Assembly (NCBI RefSeq): GCF_900107935.1
Contig: NZ_FNVG01000034.1
Coordinates: forward strand, 1 to 42,601
Source: Vibrio hangzhouensis
GTDB lineage: Bacteria > Pseudomonadota > Gammaproteobacteria > Enterobacterales > Vibrionaceae
Direction of reading: 5' to 3'
Length of the DNA: 42,601 bases
The translations under genes were made by a program, and so were the position numbers. Positions 32,279 through 40,974 of the stretch are shown here, in pieces. Position 1 is the stretch's first letter, and every line of letters begins with the position of its first letter. The notes beneath the pieces are model-generated. The model had not been told where the DNA came from, searched no databases, and saw only the letters and a program-made list of their open reading frames with translations.

Positions 32279-33304
32279 TTAATTCAAAGACTCAAAATGA
32301 CCATCTTTGGTAATAATGGAGTCTAAGATTTGCTCTTTATTTAACTGATTTCTGATCTCCAAAATGACCTGACTCTGTCGCCCATCATCTAAGAGAGTGA
32401 CAGGTAATTCTGGGAAAAGTTTCTTTAAGGTGAACAGGGCCGTAGAGTAAGGGCCAACCACTCTGGAAAAGGTCAGGCGTTTGGTCAGTATCTCAAGCTC
32501 CATCGGACGGTCAGGAGTGTGGTACTCGACCGACTCAATGGCCTTTACGGCTTTTGTCACCGCTTCACTCTCATTACGATGCGGAAAATAAACCACTTTC
32601 TGAGCTTTGTTCTCAGTAAAAAGCATGATTTCTTTTAAGTGGGCGTCCAGCGCTTTTTGGTTTTTATGCCCAATAGCACCCTGACCAATAAATGCCACTG
32701 GTCCCTGCGCATCATACGCATTGAAAGAGTCAAAGCGACTGAGCAGGTCGGCAAATTGGTTAATCTGACTGTCAAAAAGTTCGTCAGAAAAATCGAACAT
32801 AGAGTAAACCAGCAGGTTATCAGGCACGGGTAACACACCCACAGGTTGAACGCCCTGCAGGCGAAGCAACAAATCATGAAACCAACGTTTGCGAGAGTAG
32901 GGTACGGCGGGCTTAATGTACTTCTCAACTTCATTGATGCTAAGGGTGCCGTCATCAAAATAGACGGTACGGCGGAACGAAAGGTTCTTGCGAACCAGAT
33001 TCACACGCCAGCTAGCAAACTCACCAAAGCAAAAGTGATCAATAGATAACCCGTTGCTGGAAAGATAACGCTTTAAGTTTCTAATAAAGGCGGGGGTGGT
33101 AAAGGTTCTGTTTCCGGTCTTCAACTCAAAGGTACAGTCCCAGGTATCCCGGGAGATCAGTTGTTGCAGTTGTTCCAAACCTCTTACGGTATCACCCACT
33201 TCCAGAATTAGAATATTACAAGACGCGTCAAATGCTTTTCTTGCTTCAAATGCACATAGATACTGCAACGGTGAGGTCACATAGAATACATTTGCTACTT
33301 TCAT
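32279..33304 (-). CDS. Sialyltransferase-like (GT52-type) protein, probable pseudaminyltransferase
   Basis: Product of 341 residues. Begins MKVANVFYVTSPLQYLCAFEA, the opening typical of bacterial sialyl/polysialyltransferase-like proteins. It has three marks of the superfamily that uses CMP-linked nonulosonic acids: an acidic-acidic-Gly motif YFDDGT (115-120), a His in VVYFPHRNES (about 242, where HP is usual) and a Ser/Thr pair in GPYSTALFTLKKLFP (about 285-299). With the full CMP-Pse pathway next door, it is the best candidate to attach pseudaminic acid to the core in the cytoplasm. Its ATG overlaps the GT4-NodB stop by one base (TAATG). CMP-Kdo or CMP-sialic acid as donor cannot be ruled out. 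Confidence 0.6.
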   Translation of the reverse strand: MKVANVFYVTSPLQYLCAFEARKAFDASCNILILEVGDTVRGLEQLQQLISRDTWDCTFELKTGNRTFTTPAFIRNLKRYLSSNGLSIDHFCFGEFASWRVNLVRKNLSFRRTVYFDDGTLSINEVEKYIKPAVPYSRKRWFHDLLLRLQGVQPVGVLPVPDNLLVYSMFDFSDELFDSQINQFADLLSRFDSFNAYDAQGPVAFIGQGAIGHKNQKALDAHLKEIMLFTENKAQKVVYFPHRNESEAVTKAVKAIESVEYHTPDRPMELEILTKRLTFSRVVGPYSTALFTLKKLFPELPVTLLDDGRQSQVILEIRNQLNKEQILDSIITKDGHFESLN

Positions 33305-35073
33305 TATTTCTTTGCCTTTCTAAACAAATAATTACCGCGCACCTTGCGCCACAACCCAAACACATCGGTTTTCGGGAAAATTGCAATACGGCGGATCTGG
33401 TAGGGGTCTTTATGAAATTGCAGTGGTCCCGAGTTGGTGGCAACCGCATACTGATAACCCACCTCTTTAGCGATATCTTTTGAGGCCTGATTATGCTCGC
33501 CAAACGGGTAAGCGAACGAGGTGAGGGGTTTGCCTATGGTCGCCTCTAACGCCGCTTTGTTCTCGATGATTTCATGGCGCTGCTGTGCATCCGATAAGGT
33601 GTTGAGTTTAGGGTGGCTCAGGGTATGCCCGCCAATCTCAATCAGCTCGGATTGCGATAGTAACCTAACCTGGTCGGCATTCATCAATGGCACCGACTTC
33701 TCTGGGTTGTCTGGATTCTCCACATCCCAGCGGTTAAAGCTTTCACCGGTCACCACATACACTACCGCTTTAAAGCCGTACTTCTCAAGCACCGGGAGCA
33801 TCAACTCAAGATTGTCCACATAGCCGTCGTCGACCGTGATCATGATGTAGCGCTTACCCGCATCAAGGCGGCGGATCAGCCGTCCATCCTGCAGATCTTC
33901 AAACGTCAGTGTCTCAAAGCCCATCTTCTTGAGTAGCGCCATGTGCTTATCGAACATATCGATATGAAGATAGGTGCCATGTACCCCTTTGCCGCTGTCA
34001 TCCTTAATAAAGCGGTGATACATGATCACCGGCATCTCGCGTCGCAGCGTATCGATATACACGTCCTGATAGATGCATTCTACCTGATCGACGATATTTG
34101 CTAACGCGTAGTGGTCACGAATGGTCTGACTGGTGGACTCATTGCAGTGAGCCGAATTAAGGCCAGATTCAACCATGGAAGCGATACCAGAAAAATCAAT
34201 GTCGAGATCTTTGGGGCCGATATCGCCAAAGTTGCTGGCCATCGCTTCTGAGACATTGCTGTCGTCGACAATACCGATGCACTTGGCTTCACCAATGGCC
34301 AGCGTCGGTCTGCCGCACAGCAGAGATTCCATGGCGACGCGACCCGCGCCAATCACCAAGTCCGCTTCACTGAGCATTTTCGGCACGTCATTGGTATAAC
34401 CGACGAAGTTGACCGTAGAGGTGAACTTTTCAAACCGAGACTCGAATTTGGAGCCGGTGACGACACGAATATCGTATTTGTCTGAGTCCAGGCACTCGTC
34501 CAGCAGACGATAACAGAGGTCACCTTTGGGGCCGGTCAAACGGCCGACGATGGTAATGACCGGTTTGCTATTGTCCGGTGCTGCCACCCACTGAAACTGG
34601 TCTGTCTCAATACCGTTGCGACTGACTTCCATCTGTTCTAATGGTACGTCTAAGTCACTATGCAGTTGATCGCGAATCGCTTCACACACCGGCAAGGCCT
34701 TGTCACCCATAGCGTGAAACTTCTTGCGCGAAGCGTGCACAGGCTGGCGACCATGTACCGTCGTCACCATCGGCGTACCTGTCAGCTTACAGGCCACATG
34801 ACAACTCCAGCTGGAGGCGCGTGAATGGGCATGCACTAACTGAATGTTGTGCTTTTTAATCAGGTAGATAAGGTAGCCCACATGCCAGAAACGGCGAGGC
34901 ACACTGCGTTTATTAAACCGCAATGAAAAGAAAGGCCCCTTATGGGGCTTGGTCAGCGTATCCGAGACATAAAATACATTATGACCCCGAGCCGTTAGTT
35001 CGTTACCTACAGTCGTAGCGTAAACCTCAGCCCCGGTCACTTCGAGCTGGGACAGGGCCATAAGGATATTCAT
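33304..35073 (-). CDS. GT4 glycosyltransferase - NodB polysaccharide deacetylase fusion
   Basis: Product of 589 residues with two domains in one frame. Residues 1-345 form a GT-B glycosyltransferase (GT4): an N-terminal strand MNILMALSQLEVTGAEVYAT, IQLVHAHSRASSW, VTIVGRL-like PVITIVGRLTGPKGD (171-185) and GYTNDVPKMLSEADLVIGAGRVAMESLLCGRP (225-256). Residues 347-570 form a carbohydrate esterase 4 domain: PVIMYHRF, motif 1 TVDDGY (413-418, metal-binding Asp pair kept, Val for the usual Phe), motif 2 HTLSHP (483-488, both metal His) and motif 3 AYPFGEH (521-527). No signal peptide, so it would act in the cytoplasm. Likely adds an N-acetylated hexosamine and deacetylates it, or another residue, during core assembly. 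Confidence 0.85.
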   Translation of the reverse strand: MNILMALSQLEVTGAEVYATTVGNELTARGHNVFYVSDTLTKPHKGPFFSLRFNKRSVPRRFWHVGYLIYLIKKHNIQLVHAHSRASSWSCHVACKLTGTPMVTTVHGRQPVHASRKKFHAMGDKALPVCEAIRDQLHSDLDVPLEQMEVSRNGIETDQFQWVAAPDNSKPVITIVGRLTGPKGDLCYRLLDECLDSDKYDIRVVTGSKFESRFEKFTSTVNFVGYTNDVPKMLSEADLVIGAGRVAMESLLCGRPTLAIGEAKCIGIVDDSNVSEAMASNFGDIGPKDLDIDFSGIASMVESGLNSAHCNESTSQTIRDHYALANIVDQVECIYQDVYIDTLRREMPVIMYHRFIKDDSGKGVHGTYLHIDMFDKHMALLKKMGFETLTFEDLQDGRLIRRLDAGKRYIMITVDDGYVDNLELMLPVLEKYGFKAVVYVVTGESFNRWDVENPDNPEKSVPLMNADQVRLLSQSELIEIGGHTLSHPKLNTLSDAQQRHEIIENKAALEATIGKPLTSFAYPFGEHNQASKDIAKEVGYQYAVATNSGPLQFHKDPYQIRRIAIFPKTDVFGLWRKVRGNYLFRKAKK

Positions 35074-35083
35074 AAACAGATCC

Positions 35084-35126
35084 TGTTATCTGGAACCCAG
35101 GGTCCAGAACCTAGGACCCAGGAACC
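35084..35126. repeat. Relic of octamer-phrase repeat between hldD and the GT4-NodB gene
   Basis: Read on the minus strand the 59-bp gap holds GGGTTCCTGGGTCCTAGG then TTCTGGACCCTGGGTTCC, GG-spaced phrases like the tails of the modular elements. No core sequence is present. Confidence 0.4.
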
Positions 35127-35132
35127 CAAATA

Positions 35133-36074
35133 CTACTTATTCACAATCGCCAAATATTCAGCCACACCTTCAGCCACAGTCTTAAACTCAACATCGCAAC
35201 CAGCCGCGCGAAGGTTGGTCAAATCAGCCTGAGTAAATTCCTGATAGGCACCTTTCAAATGGTCAGGGAATGGGATGTTTTCAATTTCACCTTTACCGTG
35301 ATGCTTGATCACCGCATTAGCAACCGCTTCGAAGCTCTCTGCATTGCCCGTACCACAGTTGAAAATGCCCGATACGCCATTTTCCATAAACCACAGGTTC
35401 ACCTTAGCGACATCGCCAACGTATACGAAGTCGCGAATAAAGTGCTCGCTACCCGCGAATAACTTCGGATTCTCACCGGCGTTCATCTGGTTATTGAGGT
35501 GGAACGCCACAGACGCCATGCTGCCTTTGTGTTGCTCGCGAGGGCCATACACATTGAAGTAACGGAAACCGGTCACCTGAGACAATTTCTCGCCATGCGC
35601 TTCTGCATCTGCCCACAGGCGGCGAACGTAGTTATCGAATTGCTGTTTAGAGTAACCGTACACGTTAAGCGCGCCTTCATACTGACGCTCTTCCTTAAAT
35701 ACGGTGGTTTCGCCATAAGTGGCTGCAGATGAGGCGTACAAGAACGGGATCTCGCGATCCAAACAGTAGTGAAGCACTTCTTTTGAATACTCGTAGTTAT
35801 TCAGCATCACATACTTACCGTCCCACTCGGTAGTGGCAGAACACGCCCCTTCGTGGAACACCGCCTCGATCGGGCCGAAGTCGTCGCCCGCCATGATCTG
35901 GGTCAGGAAGTCATCGCGATCCATATAGTCAGTGATATCCAGGTCAACCAGGTTCTTGAACTTGCGTCCATTCTTGAGGTTATCGACCACCAAAATATCA
36001 TTCAAACCTGCTTCGTTGAGCGCCTTAATAATATTGCTGCCAATCATGCCAGCGCCGCCAGTTACGATGATCAT
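35133..36074 (-). CDS. hldD: ADP-L-glycero-D-manno-heptose 6-epimerase
   Basis: Product of 313 residues (E. coli 310). It makes ADP-L-glycero-D-manno-heptose, donor for the heptosyltransferases in this locus. NADP-binding IIVTGGAGMIGSNIIKAL, the substrate/catalytic segments ASSAATYG and VYGYSKQQFD (Tyr and Lys of the SDR site) and FRYFNVYGPREQHKGSMASV are intact. GGAAG lies upstream of the ATG. First gene of the long minus-strand core operon, as hldD is in many LPS loci. Confidence 0.97.
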   Translation of the reverse strand: MIIVTGGAGMIGSNIIKALNEAGLNDILVVDNLKNGRKFKNLVDLDITDYMDRDDFLTQIMAGDDFGPIEAVFHEGACSATTEWDGKYVMLNNYEYSKEVLHYCLDREIPFLYASSAATYGETTVFKEERQYEGALNVYGYSKQQFDNYVRRLWADAEAHGEKLSQVTGFRYFNVYGPREQHKGSMASVAFHLNNQMNAGENPKLFAGSEHFIRDFVYVGDVAKVNLWFMENGVSGIFNCGTGNAESFEAVANAVIKHHGKGEIENIPFPDHLKGAYQEFTQADLTNLRAAGCDVEFKTVAEGVAEYLAIVNK

Positions 36075-36231
36075 AGAGTTCTTCCACTTAATTAACGAGA
36101 TAATGAGTGATTATATAAGATTTGCAAAAGGGTGCCTAGGATCTGTTCCAGAAGTCCCTGAAGTTCGGGAGGATTATCCGTATTGAACAATAACGGTGGA
36201 AGTGAGCTTGGGAAAACACACCTCATTTGTT

Positions 36232-36244
36232 ACGAATTATTCGT
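36232..36244. promoter_or_regulatory. Perfect 13-bp palindrome ACGAAT-T-ATTCGT
   Basis: It lies in the 383-bp divergent gap between hldD and yjbH, about 160 bp upstream of hldD. A dyad of this size suits a repressor or activator site; no known consensus is recognised. Confidence 0.3.
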
Positions 36245-36352
36245 GTTTCGTATGTTGTTGATAGTTATATAAAGTTGACGGTAGATTACAGTTGTTGATG
36301 GCGATCACAAAACTGACTATTTTTGCGACATTATTTCAAGAATTTACATTCT

Positions 36353-36404
36353 CAATACATTACCATGCATATCAACTAATTTTACAGCAATACATCACCA
36401 TGCA
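36353..36404 (+). promoter_or_regulatory. Direct repeat CAATACATYACCATGCA upstream of yjbH
   Basis: Two 17-bp copies (36353-36369 and 36388-36404) differ at one base and start 35 bp apart, ending 54 bp before the yjbH ATG. Possible paired binding sites for a regulator of the polysaccharide genes; the protein is not identified. Confidence 0.4.
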
Positions 36405-36457
36405 AGGATGCGTAGAGCATATGAATCGCAGTTGTGCAAACGGAGCCCGAGTTTAAG

Positions 36458-38635
36458 ATGAGTCGTACACGCTCCACTCTAATGATTTTTGCGGCGCTCC
36501 CTGTTCTAGTTTCACCATCGGTATTGTCAGATACCAGCGGTTCTTTCTGGGCTAACAATACAGAGTTTCGACATTCAATGGCTCAGACGGGCGGTTCAGG
36601 CCTGCTGAGAACACCTCATGCACAAACCTTAGGGTTTGGGCAGATCTCGCTCAACTACCACCTGGAAGACAATGTCGACCTGACAACCGGTTACAGCCGG
36701 GGCGCGCATGATACCTTCCTGCTTGGCGTTGGCATCCTGCCTCATGTGGAATTTGTGGTGCAAAACACTCACAAAGAGATAAACGGTGAGGCCTGGAAAA
36801 CCGGCAGTGATTTATCGTATTCGGCAAAAATAGACGCTGCCTGGCTTATCCCGCAGGATTGGTTTCAGCTTGCCTTCGGACTGAGTGACTTTGGTGGCCA
36901 GGCGAACCACCACGAAAGTGCGTACGCTGTGGTTTCCAAGCAGGTGTCGGACTTTAGGTTCTCCATGGGGTACGGCTACAACCCAACCGACTCCAGACAC
37001 CAAATGGGGCCGGATTATCTGTCTGGCGTGTTTGGCGGTATCGAGTATCAGCCATTCTCCTGGTTGCAGCTAGTGGGCGACTATGACGGCACGGGCATGA
37101 ATGCGGGTGCCAAACTGTTTACCCCTCAAGAGTGGCTCCCTTATGGGATGAGCGCTCATCTCACCTACCAAGCGTATTCGGATTCAAACACCCTTAATCG
37201 CGACAACCAATGGGTTGGCCTAGGGCTGACGTTACCATTGAGTGGACCTAATGCAGCGCCGCGCTACAGCAGACCGCAATCGCACCAGGAAGGGGTGGAT
37301 CAGCAAGAGCCGACATTGAACCTGCGCAAAGCGAGCACAGTGGCACAGGTGAGTAGCGAAGCTGAGCCTGTCAAAGCTGTGGCTGTCAATGTAGAGGCAG
37401 AGAAAACCAGTTCTACGCATTCGCTGACAAGGCTTACCCAGCGTCTTACCCAGTATGGTTTCGAGAACGTCAGTGTCGGAACGCGTCAGGATGAGCTGGT
37501 GGTTCGACTCGAGAACAACCTGTTTAACGTCAATGAAATCGATTCTCTGGGTGTGGTTTTGGGCCTGATCAATGAGGAAATGAGTCAGCAACGTTTTGCC
37601 TTTGTATTACTGAACAATAACTTACCGGTCGTCAAAGTGTCGGGCACTCAGCAAGATCTTAAGCAGTTGTTCGATAAGGATAATTTGACCCAAATACCGG
37701 CGAGCACCAATCTTACCATTACCACCAATCAGCTCTACAAAGCATTGGATGACGTGAACTGGAACTCGAATAAACAGAACTCACACTTATTTAAACCGCG
37801 TGTCATTTTCTCACCGAGCCTCTATTCCACCATCGGCTCGGAATATGGTGTGTTTGATTACTCACTGGCACTGGCCACTAATGTGCAAGTGCCTGTCTGG
37901 ACCGGCGCCATGGTGGACGTGAGACATATGCTGCCCATTTCGCACTCCGATGACTACGCCGATGGCGAACGTTTCGGCAACAGTCGTCATACGTCGACCG
38001 TCGATCGCATCCTGTTGCATCAGGGCGTGACCTTGCCTGCCGGTGTCATGGCGCAAATCAGTATTGGACAAGTGGGCACCAACTATCAGGGCGGCACGTC
38101 TGAGTTCCGTTGGCAGACTGAACAGGGCACTCATAAATTTGGCTTTGAAGCCTCTTATTATCGTGATAAGCGCGACCAATACGACGACAACATTACTCCG
38201 GTACTGGGCAGTTATCGTTACTACCTGAGCCAATATGACTGGGCACTGGAAGCCAATGCCGGTCAGTACTGGGCGGGAGACAAAGGCTTTACCGTGACCA
38301 GTAAGCACTGGTTTGGTGATACCAGCGTCAATATCTACTACCAGCACACGGACAAAAGTTTTGCCGGGTTGAGTTTCTCGATCCCATTGACACCAAGAAA
38401 AGACATGGCGCCTGCCCCAATCCAAATCAGAGGGATTGAGCAGTGGACCTATGGCTATCGAACCATGGTCAACAATTCATCTAATGATCTGAATGGCTCT
38501 TTGGCGGCAACGAGCGATCTTCAACACAACCTAGATCGCGGTTACTACAACAGAGACAGATTGTCGGCGAGTTATATCGACGCCAATGTCGTGCGTCTGA
38601 AAGACGCTTATATGACGTACGCAATGCAAAAGTAA
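36458..38635 (+). CDS. YjbH-family outer-membrane exopolysaccharide protein
   Basis: Product of 725 residues (E. coli YjbH about 700). The ATG at 36458 begins a signal peptide, MSRTRSTLMIFAALPVLVSPSVLSD; a GTG at 36434 is in frame but extends it without benefit. Conserved YjbH pieces: MAQTGGSGLLRTPHAQTLGFGQISLNYH after the leader, a middle periplasmic-type part with SLTRLTQRLTQYGFENVSVG, and a C-terminal beta-rich half with alternating aromatic residues (LEANAGQYWAGDKGFTVTSKHWFGD). YjbH proteins accompany export of extracellular polysaccharide through the outer membrane. It opens a plus-strand set with a barrel, a lipoprotein and wza. Confidence 0.85.
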   Translation: MSRTRSTLMIFAALPVLVSPSVLSDTSGSFWANNTEFRHSMAQTGGSGLLRTPHAQTLGFGQISLNYHLEDNVDLTTGYSRGAHDTFLLGVGILPHVEFVVQNTHKEINGEAWKTGSDLSYSAKIDAAWLIPQDWFQLAFGLSDFGGQANHHESAYAVVSKQVSDFRFSMGYGYNPTDSRHQMGPDYLSGVFGGIEYQPFSWLQLVGDYDGTGMNAGAKLFTPQEWLPYGMSAHLTYQAYSDSNTLNRDNQWVGLGLTLPLSGPNAAPRYSRPQSHQEGVDQQEPTLNLRKASTVAQVSSEAEPVKAVAVNVEAEKTSSTHSLTRLTQRLTQYGFENVSVGTRQDELVVRLENNLFNVNEIDSLGVVLGLINEEMSQQRFAFVLLNNNLPVVKVSGTQQDLKQLFDKDNLTQIPASTNLTITTNQLYKALDDVNWNSNKQNSHLFKPRVIFSPSLYSTIGSEYGVFDYSLALATNVQVPVWTGAMVDVRHMLPISHSDDYADGERFGNSRHTSTVDRILLHQGVTLPAGVMAQISIGQVGTNYQGGTSEFRWQTEQGTHKFGFEASYYRDKRDQYDDNITPVLGSYRYYLSQYDWALEANAGQYWAGDKGFTVTSKHWFGDTSVNIYYQHTDKSFAGLSFSIPLTPRKDMAPAPIQIRGIEQWTYGYRTMVNNSSNDLNGSLAATSDLQHNLDRGYYNRDRLSASYIDANVVRLKDAYMTYAMQK

Positions 38636-38738
38636 AACAAATAGAGCTGCAGTTTGTAAGCTCGAGTAATGAAGTTAATGTCGGCCAGTAGGATCTTAGC
38701 GCTGAATTAACGGAAATCGATGGCTTAGGGAGCAAAAA

Positions 38739-39320
38739 ATGCTAAGAAAAAAGACAACATTAACAACGTTATTAATCGCCTCGGCGGGCTTATCGATGCC
38801 TGTGTTGGCAGACCAACATGATGAGAGCTCATCGCAACCAACAACCCCCTGGTATGTGGGGGCGAAGTTGGGCGGCAGCAGTGTGGTTAATATGGATGCC
38901 GGCGTCACTGATGTCACCGACATTGAAAAGAACAGCACCACCTGGTCTGTGTATGGGGGTTACCGTTTATTCCCTTGGTTGTCACTAGAGCTGGGTTACA
39001 CCGACCTGGGCAAAGTGGAGCTCAAAGACGTAGCGGGTAAGTTCACGGCAACGGGTCTGGATGCGGCCGTGAAAGCGACCTATGCCATCAATGAAAAATT
39101 CGACGTATTTGCCCGCGTTGGCGCCTACTACTATGACTGGAAAGCATCCGGTGGTGGCGTGTGTTGCAGCGTTAAAGATACCGCAGCGACCGCTGGAGTC
39201 GGTGGCGAGTATAAGTTTGCCGGTGACTGGGGCGCGCAACTTGAATACAAATATTACAACGATGTGGGTGGGTCACCAGATTTCCATACCTACAATATTG
39301 GCGTCAACTACTACTTCTAA
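38739..39320 (+). CDS. Small outer-membrane beta-barrel protein (OmpA-barrel-like)
   Basis: Product of 193 residues. A signal peptide (MLRKKTTLTTLLIASAGLSMPVLA) is followed by an 8-stranded-type barrel: TPWYVGAKLGGSSVVN, WSVYGGYRLFPWLSLELGYTDLG, FDVFARVGAYYYDWKA, WGAQLEYKYYND and a terminal NIGVNYYF ending in Phe, the BAM recognition signal. A CC pair in GGGVCCSVKD (about residue 141) lies in an outer loop and may form a vicinal disulfide. There is no OmpA peptidoglycan-binding domain. GGGAG precedes the ATG by 7 bp. Role unknown; co-directional with yjbH and the lipoprotein. Confidence 0.8.
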   Translation: MLRKKTTLTTLLIASAGLSMPVLADQHDESSSQPTTPWYVGAKLGGSSVVNMDAGVTDVTDIEKNSTTWSVYGGYRLFPWLSLELGYTDLGKVELKDVAGKFTATGLDAAVKATYAINEKFDVFARVGAYYYDWKASGGGVCCSVKDTAATAGVGGEYKFAGDWGAQLEYKYYNDVGGSPDFHTYNIGVNYYF

Positions 39321-39369
39321 ATTCGGCTTTTCCGAGCCAGTAAACAGATATTACGGATGAGGATTAACA

Positions 39370-40353
39370 ATGGATAAACGTTGGTTAGCAATCGCTGTTG
39401 CTATGGGGCTGATGGCCGGATGTAACAGTAATAACGAAAACGGTGTAACGACAAACTTTGCTATTCAGGCTTACGATGGACCGGTTTGGGGTATGGACAG
39501 TAAAGCGATTTGTGATGATGGCCAGACTTACACTGGCTCTCGTACGTTGCACAGTGGTTACGCATTTTTTGAAGATGCTTACCCGAGAGATTACCCAGAA
39601 AACTGCAGTTTCGAATTTGGGGACTTCACCGGAGACGACAGAACCATTATCGATACTACTAACAGCAAAGATATGTCTAAGGTGTCGTACAAAACGCCTA
39701 AAGGCATGTTTGTCAGTGGTCAGTCTGCTGCGGCATCGCCGTTGACGACGTTGATCGTCGAGTACCTGGAAGAAAATGGTGCAGAGACATATTCGACAGC
39801 AGCGGCCTCTGAGGTATTGACTGCACTTGGGCTGGAAAACGTTCAGGATGTCGATGCATTCATGACGAACCCGGAAGCCGAAATCGCTAAGCTAAAAACA
39901 GATGATCCGGATACATTCAAGCGTGCGATTGCGGTTACCGCCACGGCATCCGATGTCGTGCAATCGCTTCAAACCAGTGACGATGTTAAGAACGAAGTCG
40001 ACTCCTTCGACAAGATTCTTAATTTGACCAATAACATGGCGAATATTCTGGAAGCGGATCCTGCGTTTACTGAGATGGTGGAATCCAACAAACCGGTCAA
40101 AGTGGAACTGGCGGATACGATAGTCTCAGCTGCAGGGCAAGATGGCGGACTTGGCGATATTGTGTCTAAGGCTCCAGATGAGTTCGTACCGAGTGACGAC
40201 CATAAGAACGCGGTCGGTGGTGGCGTGTCTGAAGGTGAAGTTGTGCCTGAACCAGAAGACCCAACTGAACCGACACCTCCTGGTACCGGCGGCACTGGCG
40301 GTACAGGTGGCTCAGGTGGCACTGGCGGTTCCGGTGGTGGTAGCGGTAACTAA
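39370..40353 (+). CDS. Predicted lipoprotein with acidic C-terminal Gly-rich tail
   Basis: Product of 327 residues. It starts MDKRWLAIAVAMGLMAGCNSN, a lipobox LMAGC with Cys at residue 18. The body has two more Cys (in KAICDDG and PENCSFEFGD), a helical stretch with SPLTTLIVEYLEE as in other Vibrio lipoproteins, and ends in PEPEDPTEPTPPGTGG followed by a Gly-Thr/Ser repeat (about 300-327). AGGA lies 8 bp before the ATG. I recognise no enzyme motif. Its place between a barrel gene and the wza leader suggests a role at the outer membrane with the polysaccharide. Confidence 0.7.
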   Translation: MDKRWLAIAVAMGLMAGCNSNNENGVTTNFAIQAYDGPVWGMDSKAICDDGQTYTGSRTLHSGYAFFEDAYPRDYPENCSFEFGDFTGDDRTIIDTTNSKDMSKVSYKTPKGMFVSGQSAAASPLTTLIVEYLEENGAETYSTAAASEVLTALGLENVQDVDAFMTNPEAEIAKLKTDDPDTFKRAIAVTATASDVVQSLQTSDDVKNEVDSFDKILNLTNNMANILEADPAFTEMVESNKPVKVELADTIVSAAGQDGGLGDIVSKAPDEFVPSDDHKNAVGGGVSEGEVVPEPEDPTEPTPPGTGGTGGTGGSGGTGGSGGGSGN

Positions 40354-40400
40354 CCATTTATTGGTGACATTGCCCGAAATCACAATGAACTGAGCTTATA

Positions 40401-40500
40401 AGCAATAAGCAATAAGCAATAAGAGCAGGGGCAAACTTTACCGGAAATCGTTGCGGCGATTCAGGTAGGCCTTGCTCTTTGCTTGTTGAGCAATGTTTTT
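40401..40500 (+). terminator. AGCAATA triplets and probable terminator after the lipoprotein gene
   Basis: Three AGCAATA heptamers in tandem (40401-40421) are followed at 40472-40493 by TTGCTC...GAGCAA with a 10-nt loop and then TGTTTTT. The hairpin plus T-run suits an intrinsic terminator; the stem is short. Confidence 0.4.
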
Positions 40501-40576
40501 AATCAGATTGCCTATAAAACATGCTGTTAGTTGTTGTGTCTTTGAGACCAGTATGGATAATTGTGCAATCCCCTGT

Positions 40577-40631
40577 GTTGCATATCATGGGTGGGCGATT
40601 GTTTGGCGATTTGCCTGTTTTTATATGCAAC
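40577..40631. promoter_or_regulatory. Inverted repeat upstream of wza
   Basis: GTTGCATAT (40577-40585) and ATATGCAAC (40623-40631) are perfect 9-bp inverted copies 37 bp apart. Further down, ATATCTT-CAATA-AAGATAT (40694-40712) is another perfect dyad. Both lie in the 621-bp gap before wza and are candidate regulator sites. Confidence 0.35.
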
Positions 40632-40799
40632 ATTACTGGCTAGGCTAGCGCAATCATAATAATACTCGCGCACCTTCCAACGGCTTACATTTCATATCTT
40701 CAATAAAGATATTCTGAAGGATGTATTTTGCTGCCCCGGCATGGTCATTGTCTCAATGGAATATCCCTTGAAACATGAATACATCATACAAAGCAAACG

Positions 40800-40840
40800 C
40801 AGTGCGATTAGGCGTAATTCATCGATGGGCGGTAGCATGC
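40800..40840 (+). promoter_or_regulatory. JUMPstart/ops element (RfaH recruitment site)
   Basis: GGCGGTAGCATG (40828-40839) matches the ops core GGCGGTAGNNTG exactly. CAGTGC at 40800-40805 matches the 5' end of the 39-40-bp JUMPstart sequence at the right distance. It is 135 bp before the wza ATG, in the expected untranslated leader. RfaH loads at this site and suppresses early termination in long polysaccharide operons. Confidence 0.8.
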
Positions 40841-40974
40841 CCAGAAGATATGATTTACCACTCATAATATAGATTGATTGCCTGTAAAAGCTTGACCCCC
40901 ATAGTCTTTCTCAGAAAAATACACCGAGGAAAACCGACTGAGGCGACGTCTCAGAATGCAGGACCAAGGAATTC

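Noticed and set aside
36278..36290. ops-like GACGGTAGATTA before hldD/yjbH
   Set aside because: Fails the GGCGGTAG core and the TG at the end; also wrong strand for hldD.
36290..36315. Possible CRP site (GTTGATGGCGATCACA) upstream of yjbH
   Set aside because: Only one half-site is good (TCACA); the other matches 3 of 5, which is common by chance.
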